Shown: piece by piece, positions 49,242-59,922 of the stretch
Position numbering within the stretch: position 1 is the stretch's first letter
Layout of the letters: every line of letters begins with the position of its first letter
Origin: Crotophaga sulcirostris
Lineage: Eukaryota; Chordata; Aves; Cuculiformes; Crotophagidae
NCBI GenBank assembly: GCA_013397455.1
Contig: VYZB01000116.1
Span: forward strand, 1,576,496-1,640,495
Length of the DNA: 64,000 nt
Direction of reading: 5' to 3'
Program-made: the position numbers and the translations under genes
Notes under the pieces: generated by a model
Told to the model about the DNA's origin: nothing
Database searches by the model: none
Seen by the model: only the letters and a program-made list of their open reading frames with translations

Positions 49242-51809
49242 CTTCCAGTCCTGTAGGCAGCATTCATAGCAGTGGTGGCAGAGAAGCCAAGGTGGAAAAG
49301 CCATAGCTCAGTTCCTTGGGTAAGCTTAGGAAAAGATGGTGTTTCTTTCCCTCATTTGGCTCAAATATTTAAGTGTCTGATCCTGTCACCTTTTTGACAC
49401 CAGCCTGCATTGTGTCACAGAGATGATCATGAACAGTGTGAGGTGGAAGGAGATGTGTATGAAGAAGAGTCAGTCGGGAACATGAAAGGCTAGTCAAAAT
49501 CTGCTAAAAATTTTCTCTGTCTTCCGTTTGCTTCATTTTCTTCATTGGATGCATATCAACAGGTTACTGGGATGAAGTCTGGATGAGAAAGGTGTAAGAG
49601 AAAACTGACTTGCGTCTTTGAAATAACTTTCAGGTCCTCAGCCTGAGATACAGTATAAGAAGTCTTTATTTTTGGAGGGTGGGGAGCCCTATGCTCTTTG
49701 AATATTGGATGCCTTTGCATGCCTCAAATTAGGCACCCAGAACTGCAATTCTCCCTGACTGTGTTGTTTCCAGGAATCTGTGTTCTATCCACCTCCTCCT
49801 CAGCCTTTCTGATATTTCCCTGGCACAGGTATCCCCCTTGCTTCTGTCAGATTCTTAAGAGGAGATGTGTTTCTGGTACTGCCTTCCCATCAGAGGACAG
49901 TTGCCAATTCAGGTTTCACTAGAAACTGCTGTGCCAGCTCTTTGATATTCAGAAGCCGTGGTGTTTTATGTCTGTTTCCTGACCTAGCATGACTCTACTA
50001 ATAACGCAAGAACTTCAGTGCTGTTATCTTGGCAGCCTAATATTGGAGGTCAGTCAGTAAATATAGTTACAATTTTCTTTGCCTCAGCAAAGACAGTAAG
50101 TCAAACACAATGGAAACAAGGTGGTTGGATCACTTCCCCCACCAGTAATATTTGTAGTTATGCAGGCAAATTTAATGGGCGTGATTAAATCTCATGCTCC
50201 AGCCTGGCAGCTGATTAGCTGCAGGGGGCAGGCAGGAATTTTCATTCTGTTCCAGGGTTGCACTCTTTCCAAGTCCTCCTTCATGGTTGTGCCAAGCATC
50301 TCAAAGTGCTTTGCATTTTTAATTATGTTTCTTCACACCCCTGTGAAGAGTGGAGAGAAGAGATAGCACGATCAGCAACAGAGCAGTGGGGAAACTGAGG
50401 CACTAGGAGGTGGCATCATACTTGGGATGAGCAGAGGCAGTTGTCATTAGACTTGGAGAAAGGAGAGCTGAGCATCCTAGAAATCTTCTCTTGGGGTTTC
50501 TGTGGGTCTAATGAACTTGTGCCTAGGCCTTAGAAGTCTGTGTCTTTGACACACTAAAGTCTTGGTTGTTTGCAGGGACAAAATGGTGCTTTCAGATATA
50601 TATTTGTATACAAACACTGATGGTGAATTTCTTTCTCCTTTCTCCTCTGGAAACTTTAATTTCTTTATTTTTGTCTTTCATCACTCTATTCATCTAATTT
50701 CTGAGCAGAGTGATCCATAAAAGTGTTTCTTCTCTTTGTATGGAAAAGCACTTTTCTCTGAAATAGCCTCAGGTGTTGGCCATGGCTGAGGCAGAGAACT
50801 GGTTCAGCTCCGTACAAGACAGGCTGGTGTGTCCCTACAGGGCAAATGAGTGAATTTACTGTGTGGATTTACCTGCAGTGGGCGTGCACTGAGGTAGCTA
50901 CACCAACTTTGATTTCTTTACCTGAATGTACAGCTGAAGAGCTGACCTTGCATCATCAAGGAGAAGAAAATTCTCTTCTTACTAAGGCATGCTTTGGTCC
51001 AAAGACAAAGTCATAGATGTACTGAGACAGCTGTCACTTATTAACCTACCTCACTTGTGTCTTGTTGATGCTGTGGCTGATGAAACACAGAGAGCAGCAG
51101 GGATTACCTGAGTCTTCACCATCCTTCTAAGGATGGTGGGAATGGAGAATGGGCCTTTCCAACTTTGTTAAATCCTAAAGCCCAAAGGAGAACAGCGTAT
51201 TTTAGATCTCATTGGGTGAGGAGGGTTTCTTACAGGTGGAGTTTCTTACTTCTGTGGTGGATGATTTGTGCATGTTTTCACATGAACAGCATCCTCTGGA
51301 TCCAAAAGTGAATCCAGAGTGAACAGAAACTTCTAATGTACAGTCTTGAGCCAGCAACTTGATAGCTGGAGAGAGGCAGTGATCCAAGCATCCCCGATAG
51401 ACCCTAGTGATATGAGCCACCCTCCTCAGCCTGCTATCATGGTAGGAACAGAGGTGTTTAGATGGAGTACTCTGAAGTACTGGGCTTAGGCCAAAGCCTG
51501 ACTTACTAGGCATTTCAGTTTCTAAGATGGATGTCTAAAAAATAATGTCTGAATCTAATCCTTAGTCTAGTCTCAAAGCTTAATTATAAATAAACAATAT
51601 CTTAATCACTTTTTAGTTCCAGGTGTTCTTTCAGTGAATGTCTCTGTGCTGCCATTTGGGAAGCATTCATCATAGTGGAGTGTCTGTTTGGTCTGCACAT
51701 GGTATAATTAGGTATCAGCTGAGCCCATAGCATGAAGTGTTAATTCTTGTTCTGACCAGTTAAAATAAATTACCCTAACAACTGTGTTCTTCTTACTCCT
51801 CTCTTTCAG

Positions 51810-51974
51810 TTCCGAAGAAGCTTCTGCATGAAACCCAGCCAAGACCAACCAATTACCAAGGATTTCAGAAGCCACATTTTCCACTGCGACCAAGAGTGTT
51901 TGATCCCAATGTTATAGGGGACGGTGTGTTCCTTTCTGATGTCTCTCCTTCCAACATAGGACGTGCTCTCCCAG
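51810..51974 (+). CDS. Internal coding exon A of an unidentified gene
   Basis: Seen: a strong pyrimidine tract ending CTCTCTTTCAG precedes this stretch, and CCAG|GTAGCT follows it. The exon is 165 nt and phase 1 at both ends: two bases complete a split codon, 54 full codons follow, and one base is left over. In this frame it is open and rich in proline (9 of 54), with segments such as NYQGFQKPHFPLRPR and RVFDPNVIGDGVF and no cysteine. The other two frames stop early. There is no in-frame ATG near the start, so an upstream exon ending in phase 1 must exist; I could not place it. The leftover G joins AG of the exon at 55936 to make a Glu codon. Inference: an internal exon of a conserved protein. 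The family is not recognised. The open frame runs to a TAA at 52021-52023, so a retained intron would add about 16 residues. Confidence 0.72.
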
Positions 51975-54900
51975 GTAGCTATGACTATTCTGGCATTGGC
52001 CCAAAAATAACTGCGTTGTGGTAACTGTTCCTTTGTATCTCTTCTGACCTGGGTTTCTGTATTATTCCCAAACCCCATCCATGTAACCGTCAGAAAGGGA
52101 GGCTTCAATGAGTGAGCAGCACTGGACTAAAGTGAACTGTGAAACTCAAACAGGGTTTCTTGAAATAGCAGTCATGGCCATGCATGTCAAAACTCATCAC
52201 AGAAATACTTTGCAGACCTGTCTAACACAGTGGCAAAGTGAAAAACAGGGCAGAGACATGGATCTGCCTCACAGGGAACAGAGAAGTTATCAACTGAGCT
52301 TTGAAATATGATGCTATTTTCATAAAAAGCAAAATCAAGAGATATGAATAAGGTAAAATCTTAGCTATCTATGGGGACAGATGAGTAAGAGAAAGGGATA
52401 GTATATGAATAGGAAAAACACACATGAGCATGTATTGGGTTAGTTGGGTCTTTTACATTGTGTTTCCCAACATGAAGGAGGTTGTGTACAACATTACTCC
52501 TGAAATTCCCACTCTGTGCTCCCAGACATTCAGTTTAGGGTGAGTATGGGCAGAACTACCTTTTCGCTGTCTACACTCTTGGCAAAGTTAATCCACTGCT
52601 TAGATAATCAATCCACAGATAATTAAGAGCTGGCAATAAAATATTTGTCAGTTTGGAGGTCTTACTGAACAACTGTCAAGGAAAGGATTTTGTGTCAGCC
52701 TGAAATAAATGTTGTGATCCTGGTGATTCTGTTAAGCAAGAAAAAAAATCCTGAACTCATTTTTAGCCATCTAAACATTTCACTTCTACTAATGACACAT
52801 TTTTGTTTAGTTTGCACATTGTTTATTCATTCATTTTCAAAATATGTAGCACTTTTCAAACAGAGGTGTAATTTTGAAATTAAAAGCTATGTTTAAAAAA
52901 TAGCAAAAGGAAATATTTGGATATTTCTCTTATCTCCCTTCCCATTTAATTTTGTTTATTGAAACAATTTGCTGAGGTCAACCTGGAATCATGAATAGCC
53001 TCTTCTATGCTTAATCTATGTGGTTGGGCAAAGTTATTGCTAGCCCAAATAATTTTCCTCAACCTTGGTCTAAAGTTACAGGGAAATTTTCTGATTGACT
53101 GTGAGAAGCTAAGAAAGGGTGGTAAAGAGAAAATCAGTAGTAGATGAGATCATTAGGCATAAACAAGGCCTTCAAAGGAGGAAAGGAGATGTCTTTTAGC
53201 ATAGCATGATCCTGAAATGAATGACAGAGCAGGGAACCACATAGCGTAACAACACATGGCCCTTGTAAAATTGTGTTTGTTTGTTTTTTCCCTACTGCAT
53301 AACTCCAGTCAATTTTCTGTCTTCCTTGTCTGTGCTTGTACTATCCTGCAGATGACAAAACCAGTTCTGTGGTTTTATGGTGCTCTTTGCTGGAGCACAG
53401 TGTATGCAGAAGAGTATTCATTTAAAAACTTGTTTGATTTCATCTGTTCTTTGGACAAGTCAGAAGTAAAACCGAACAAAAAAAGATTCTTACTTCTCAC
53501 ATGAGAGGAGTTGTACCTTGCTCTGCCTCCTAACACCATTATTCACTGCATGGTTTGCAAGGGATGCCCCACACCCAACAGAAGTGGTGTCCATCTGAGC
53601 CTTTCTGGGCTGATCTAGCACATGCACATGGAAGAGCCCACTGCAAGTGTTGTTTAAACCTCAGTCCTAGTGAAACGTTGTGAATGAGTCAACAGTCAGA
53701 GCCAGGTGTGTTGTCAGTAACCCAGAACTGGACATGTGAGAGAGTGTGGTGCGGAGGCCCCAAATTGATATCCTACCAGCTCTTTGCAGTCACAGTCCAG
53801 CCACTTTAACTGGTGTTTTAACTTTAATGCAGAGTTTTAGGAAGGTCTCAAAGACCTTGCAGGAGCCACCTAATTCAGCAGTCCTCTTTACATTGAGATA
53901 TATTGTTCTCAAATACATACAATGAGGTTATATGTTGGAGGTGCCCTTCATTGTCATTGTTTGTAAAGGGATTTTAGATTAACTAGTTCAGACACAGACC
54001 CCAGCATATCCTGGGGTTTTCAGGAAGGATAACAGTTTCCCCTACATCCCTTCTCATATCTGCCATCTCTGCATGCATGTCCTTCCGACCCTGCAGTATC
54101 TTATATATCTGTGTATGAGCAGATACATCGAGCTTTACGTGTCTGCTATGGGGAGAGCTGCATGACTTGCTAGGATCTGTCAACTAATAGCAGAATTCAG
54201 TTGCTTCAGATTAGATTGATAGTGCTACTTGAGATGCTCTGAAGTGTTCAGTTTTTAGAAATGAAAAATTTACCCTGCTTCCATGGACTTCTTCGCAGGA
54301 ACTGTGGTAGAAAATAATCCAACCACTTACACAGACATAGATTTACCAGGCAGGGACAATAAAGGAAACATTAGAGAGCACATTGGTACCTACATCTAAA
54401 TTCAAAGATTTTCCAAAACTTTGCTGTTGATTTCCTGCTGAATGTGCCCTTAGGGACACATTAGACCCTCTGTGCCCCAATGCCTTCATTTGTTCAACTG
54501 ATCTTCGGTGATCTCTGTTCTCCTAAAGCAAGAGGTCATTGGAATATATTTCCCTTTTGGATTTGCAACCCAGGCACCCATATTTAAAAGCTTTCCTTCA
54601 GGGCCAGTTAATAACATCTTGGTAGCTGGTAACATGTGGCTTTCCCAAGGTCATGAAACTCTTCAGTGGCAGAGATACAACTGTGCCCATATTCCTTGGA
54701 GCTGATCCCTTACAACACCTGGACATACCTTCACTGCTACTTCTCCTCCAAGGCAGATTAGGAGTTGGCGTCGCTGCACACATGTTCATGCACTCTGTAC
54801 CTCTCTGTCCAGTATTACCTGTTCTCTTTGACACTCCTCTCTTTCTGTTGCTACTTCCCTGGGCTGGCTGCTTCTTGGCACGCACAGTGGGAAACTGAAC

Positions 54901-55935
54901 GTGATGTCTCACACTACCGGGATTGCAGGGAAAGAGGGCAGATCAGGCAGCCAGCAAACAGACCATCTCCCATTGTGGCTGCGGCCAGAGTGCCTTTGTT
55001 TGTGTGGCACTGATGGATTATTGGAGGTGGACCTGACAGCTTCCTGAATTTAATACCTGCAGGTAGGTGGAAGCCAGGTGCAAGTCTGTGATTTTACATT
55101 GCACTCCTTTCTTTTGGACAGAAACAGACACCTTGGGAAAGGAGCCTGAAAAACTGTAATAACTACAGTTAAACAAGCACATGGATGGTGGAACTGGATC
55201 CTGTACACCAGCTTTTTCATGTGTTTAAAACAATTAGTGTTTTGTGACTCGTGGGGGTGTCTGCCCGCAGATCAATGTGCAGGGAGCACTCAGCAGCGAG
55301 CTGATAAGGTCTGAAAGGGTCTCTTTGAGCCTCCTGGAATTAGCTGCCTCCTTAGCTCCAGTCTTCAACAAATAAAATCAAATCATTAACCCATGTTCAC
55401 TCACCTCTCAAAAGGGGAAATGATGTCTGGGTGAAACACAATATGAGCATGACTTCCAAAGGAAGTCATAAACTCAGGTCTGCCCTTCCCTGTGAAGGTT
55501 GAAGAGAAAGCACGTCTGTTTGCCAGGTGTGGATGGGTCACTACAGCACGACACCAGCAGAGGGTTGCCAGTTCTTCCTGTGTTTTCCAAGCCTTATTAC
55601 AAGCTTAGCTGAACCCACTGTTAAAGGCTCGTTTGATTTACTTAACAGAAAAGAAACCTGATTATATATTTGCTGTAGCATAGGTGGGTGTGTCTAAGTG
55701 GTGACATGAAAGAGCAGGAGACGGGGGGAGAAAAGATGCTTGCCTGGATGCAGAGAAGGTATGTGCTTAGCTGAAGCTACCTAAGGTTTAGTTGCTCCCA
55801 AGAAAGGGGAACATTTGGGTGGGTGCTGTAGAGTGGCACCACATTTCTGGATACTGATGGTGACCTGGTGGGGATAGGGCAGGGTAGGGCTGGAGCACGT
55901 GCCTCATTCCTCATTCCCTTTCTGTTTCAAAGCAG
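51975..55935 (+). other. Intron between exons A and B
   Basis: Runs from GTAGCT to AAAGCAG, about 4.0 kb. I recognise no repeat family in it. It contains short chance reading frames on both strands and ordinary AT-rich intronic sequence. The CAG|GTAGGT at 55066 looks like a good donor, but all three frames between it and the nearest plausible acceptor contain stops. Confidence 0.6.
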
Positions 55936-56106
55936 AGAAGAAGAAAGGGAGATCGGCCACCTTCTACCCTCTAGACAACACCCCCTTCCTGCTTCCTGTG
56001 GATGAGACACAACCGCCAGTGCTCAACAGCAGCATGGAGCCCGTGGGCGTCAGCACCGAGATGGCACTGCTCAGCAACATCCTAGCAGCGTATGCCTTTA
56101 TCACAG
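55936..56106 (+). CDS. Internal coding exon B of the same gene
   Basis: Seen: the acceptor CTCATTCCCTTTCTGTTTCAAAGCAG lies in a long pyrimidine tract, and the donor CACAG|GTAGGT is close to consensus. The exon is 171 nt, phase 1 at both ends, matching the exon at 51810 upstream and the one at 58467 downstream. It opens with a basic run (KKKGR), then SATFYPLDNTPFLLP, an acidic/proline patch (VDETQPP), an NSS sequon, and ends in a mildly hydrophobic stretch, ALLSNILAAYAFIT. That stretch is short for a membrane helix and contains Asn and Tyr, so I do not call it transmembrane. GC content is visibly higher than in the flanking introns, as expected for coding sequence. There is no cysteine. The product is not recognised. 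The 171-nt length means skipping this exon would keep the frame. An alternative start after the AAAG three bases upstream would add one codon. Confidence 0.78.
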
Positions 56107-58466
56107 GTAGGTCTCGTGGCTGACATCTCCCTGGGCTCTCATAAGCTCATCGTAGACCCTCAATTGAGCCTGCATTTCACAGTTACCTAGGGCTAAATCT
56201 GCCTCTTTGAACTGTGCGTATTTTTCATCCATCTCATAGCAAATTCTCCCTTGATAGACCTGACCAGGGCAACTCTGGCAGACAGTGTATAACGAGGTTT
56301 GTTGTGCTCTGCTTTCTACTGGATTTGCTCTCATCTGAAGTTAAATACAATGTAATCTTACATGTGGTATTATACTTAATGCTACATTTTCCTGGAGATC
56401 AAAGCCTGGCTCATTAGGAAGTCAAGCTTGTTGTCCTGTAATTTGAAAAATAAGGAGCACTCAGATCTGCTTAAGAGAATTTGGCTTATCTTCAGTAGAA
56501 GTGTGAAGATGAAGTAACTTGAGAGTCTACTTAATTGTATATTTAAATCCAGTTTAGAGTAAGATTTCCTTGGATCACAGTTTATCTTTCACCCACATGT
56601 ATCTTTCAAGTAGCAGAGGACCAATCTTCTAATAAGATTCACTTTAAAAATTGAAATAAAGATTGTGTGCCCTACTTGGGATAGCAAAATGTACAGTTGA
56701 GACAGGTTATATAGAGCAAAAATTTCCCGTCCCACAGCTGCATGAAGTACCTTTTCGGCAACAGGGTTTGCCTACAGAGTTGGAGGACCTAACCCAAAAA
56801 AACGGAGGAACACTGACTGAGTAGCATTGTATGCATTAATTTAGCTTATTTTAGGCCAGCATCTGCTGTTTTCCCCAGAAACAGGGCCTTGGTTTCTGTG
56901 TAAGCAGCCTCCTGAGGCAGGACATACTGTTTGTGGTCACTTTTTTTCTTATGGGTGCTCTCCATTTGTTTAATGAAAGGTTTGTATGCTTATTACCTTG
57001 CAGTGCTTATTGTCAAACAATATTACCTTGCTAGTAATAAGTGTGTTGCTCTTTCACTACATGCTCTTAATTCTGTGTACTGCAGCCAGTCTGCTGTCAT
57101 CATTGTAATGGAATTATGCTATCCTGGAGGTCTACATAGCTACAACTCCAATACTTGTAAGTGAGTTTTTCAAGTCTGTGTGCCATTCAGTCTTGCTAAT
57201 TCATTTAATACTAACACATTCTTCGTGCCATGCTCTTTCTCTTGGTGAGATATCGTTATGCTGCTACAGACAAGTATTTGGATTTCACTGGATCGTAGAA
57301 ATGAAGAATAGTTTGGGTTGGAAGGAGCCTTTAAAGGTCACCTAGTCCAATCCTCCTTCAGTAAGCAGGAACATTGTGAACTAGATCAGGTTGCTCAGAG
57401 TCCTCTCAACTTGATCTTGAAGGCTTCCATGGATGGAACATCTACCACTTCTCTGGGCAACCTGTGCCAGTGTCTCACCACCCTCATTGTAAAAAATTTC
57501 TTCCTTACATCTAGTCTACATCTACCCTCTTTTAGTTTAAAACCATTACACCTTGTCCTATTGCAGCAGAGCCTGATAAAACTTCTGTCTCCGTCTTTCT
57601 TATAAGCCCCGTTTAATTCCTGAAAGGCCGCAGTAAGGTCTTCCTAGAGCCTTCTCTTCTCCAGGTTGAACAACCCCAACTCTCTCAGCCTTTCCTCGTA
57701 GGAGAGGTGTTCCATCCCTCTGATCATTTTTGTGGGCTTCCTCTGGACCCACTCCAACAGCTCCATGTCTTTCCTGTGCTGAGGGCTGCAGAGCTGGATG
57801 CAGTATTCCACAAGAGGGCCAGAATCACCTCCCTGGACTTAGTGGCCACACTTCTTTCAATGCGTGAAACAACGAACTTGAGCTTTGCATTTTGGAATCA
57901 CTGGGTAGATTATTAAGAGTATTTCTGCACATTTAGTGGAAAGTCCTTCTAAAATGACAGTGAATGATGAATCCAAAGTTCTGCCCTTCTGCACATCCAG
58001 CAGTGGCATCAGGATCTGTGTTTTTGTGACACCTTTAGGAAGCTGGCAGCTTAAGTGGAATTATATCATGGTTTAGCCCTGACCCAGCTGATCCAAACCA
58101 TAACAAATCAGTAGTGGTTTTTGCAGAAGATTGCTGAGTACAATATATATTTTCTTGCATGACCTTCTCTACCAAAAGATTAGAAAAAGCAAACTTTACA
58201 TGAATCTTCTGTCTGTTGTGCTTCTCCTCCCTCTTACTTACATCTGCCCATTTTTTGATATGCAAATGCTTGCATTCTCGAACTTACTATTAAATAAAAT
58301 GATGTTAACATTATTTCCCCTATCTGAACAGTAACAGGCAGCAGAAGGTTGTAGGATTTATGGTTGGGGACAATTGGGACTAGGATTCAGGGCTGCTGCT
58401 GCTGCCACTTGAACTTTGCTTCCATGTACCGCAGCAGAACTCTTTGACTCTGTATTGGTTTTGCAG
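56107..58466 (+). other. Intron between exons B and C
   Basis: Runs from GTAGGT to TTTTGCAG, about 2.4 kb. It carries a long antisense CR1 copy at 57291-57880. An antisense reading frame of 77 codons adjoins the exon B donor; it is treated under findings. The remainder is AT-rich with no other recognised element. Confidence 0.6.
57291..57880 (-). repeat. Long CR1 LINE copy, ATTCTATG class
   Basis: Antisense copy of about 590 bp in the last intron of the gene. It starts GATCGTAGAAATGAAGAATA and AGTTTGGGTTGGAAGGAGCC. It runs through the whole 3' UTR (CTCTGGGCAACCTGTGCC, CACCACCCTCATTGTAAA) into the ORF2 C-terminus, where the complement encodes a SYEERLRELGLF-like segment. Beyond 57880 similarity fades. 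Stops and frameshifts make it non-functional. It is the longest CR1 in the window. Confidence 0.93.
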
Positions 58467-58531
58467 GACGCAAGACCTCTGTTCATCTCCCTCACAATGG
58501 GCAGGAGCTTCTAGATTTTACTGTAGTGTAA
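58467..58531 (+). CDS. Terminal coding exon C, with stop codon
   Basis: Seen: the acceptor GTATTGGTTTTGCAG is followed by GA, which completes the split codon from the exon at 55936 (G+GA gives Gly). Twenty codons follow, RKTSVHLPHNGQ then ELLDFTVV, and then TAA at 58529-58531. Phase, splice site and hydrophilic coding character all agree. The last four residues, Phe-Thr-Val-Val, fit the class I PDZ-ligand pattern (S/T-x-hydrophobic at the C-terminus). This is a pattern match only. Sequence after the stop is AT-rich and non-coding, consistent with a 3' untranslated region. An alternative is that this exon is skipped in favour of the strong acceptor at 63961, which also gives a short phase-compatible tail. 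Confidence 0.7.
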
Positions 58532-59922
58532 ATAGTAAATAAGGACAGCTTTCACTGTCTTTTTACTGTGGGATTTGCTTGCCCTCTCACAATGTGATCC
58601 TGTAATATATTTACATCCACTGGATTTCAAATGACCTCGTGACTTTGGTTTCCAGTGATGAGTTCAGGACCTTGTTGTTCATGTTTTCAGTGCACCTAAC
58701 CATGGCTGTTAGATGAGTTTTAGTCTCAGTGATATTTATATTTGATTAGTTATTTATTACAAAAATAATTGATGACTGCCCAATGGATTGAAACAGCAAA
58801 TACCCTAAACCATCTGTATCTGTTGCATGTAATTTAGCCCTCTGCTTTTAGTGGAGAGGACGGATTTGGTCTGATTTATTTTGTTATACGTGAATATGGA
58901 GAGGTTTTAGATTAGGAGTTCAAAGACAAACTGTGTAGCAAGGCACAAATATCATCAGCATAAAACTAGAGCACTGCAGATCCACCCCCTTCATATTGCA
59001 GATTTTGAGCAGCAGAACATTTGAAAATTTTTGTGCTTGCCTGAGTTTGAGGCCCTGAATGCTGCTTAAACCACAGCAGCTGTTGATGGCCATAGAGGAG
59101 ACATTATAGTGGCTCAGGAGCAGCAGGGTATTGGGTATCCAGGGAGGGCTGGTGATGGTTCACACATCTTCCCACTGCTCCTGACCACAGCTTCAATGCC
59201 AAAGGAAAACATTACTGCAAGAACTGCTCTGTTTCATAACACTCAAAACGTCCCTCGGGTAAACTGCAAACTGAAAGTGCTGTATTCAGGGCTTCCCTGT
59301 GCTGAGGATTTGGCTCAAAACAGGACTTTGCAAGAAATTATTGTAAACAGGCAAGGACAACATATGAAGATGTTTTTTCTGTTGGGGCAGAGGGTGGTGC
59401 ATACCCTCAGACCCACTCCAGGAAAAAGAAGCTGTGGACACTCTGTATTTCATGGGAAAAGTGCATACTTAAAAGGATGATCCACTCTACTACTGTTCAC
59501 ATTTTCTGCACAAAATGGGAGGATTTGGTGGGCAACTGCAGATGAAGAGTCTGCAGACTTGGTCACTTGCACATGCAGAGTCTTGCAGTGCGTAGAAAGG
59601 AGAAGTGCCAATACTAGCAAAAGCCTCTGTGCTCCTTTCCACCATCTTTTTGATTTTGTGTTCCAATATAAATTTTGGGAATGCTCCTCTTGACATCTGA
59701 GGAGTAAAAAGTCACTGCACAGTGGGAAGCGAAGCCTCTTTGCAGGAGTGTTGTTTTTCACCATCAAATCTATTTGCAATTATCATCACAGTTAGGAGTA
59801 TCAAAACCAGTTAGGTGTTAGTCATACCCAGCTTCCAGAACCCTGAAAACAACATTTCTTCAGAAATACAGAGTGAACAATGTCAATGAGGAGTGAATTT
59901 ATCTGCTGATCAAACAAATAAA
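58532..59922 (+). other. Putative 3' untranslated region
   Basis: Sequence after the TAA at 58529-58531 has no sustained reading frame in continuation and is AT-rich. The first canonical AATAAA I see downstream is at 59917-59922. Nearer variants exist (AGTAAA at about 58534, AATATA at about 58603). The end of the transcript is therefore uncertain, and the interval given is the maximum to the first canonical signal. Confidence 0.3.

Larger units (their letters stand above)
45559..51809. other. Upstream intron or flank of the gene
   Basis: Since the exon at 51810 needs an upstream phase-1 exon, at least the part next to it should be intron. It contains the CR1 at 49160 and an 11-bp tandem repeat. 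A strong acceptor at 47487 is followed by 53 open codons with no good phase-1 donor. Confidence 0.45.

Noticed and set aside
55020..55066. CAG|GTAGGT donor at 55066 as the end of an exon between A and B
   Set aside because: All three frames upstream, back to the nearest acceptor-like site, contain stop codons.
56060..56106. Hydrophobic end of exon B as a transmembrane helix
   Set aside because: The stretch is about 14 residues and contains Asn and Tyr, and the exon at 58467 continues with basic and polar residues. Too short for a confident call.
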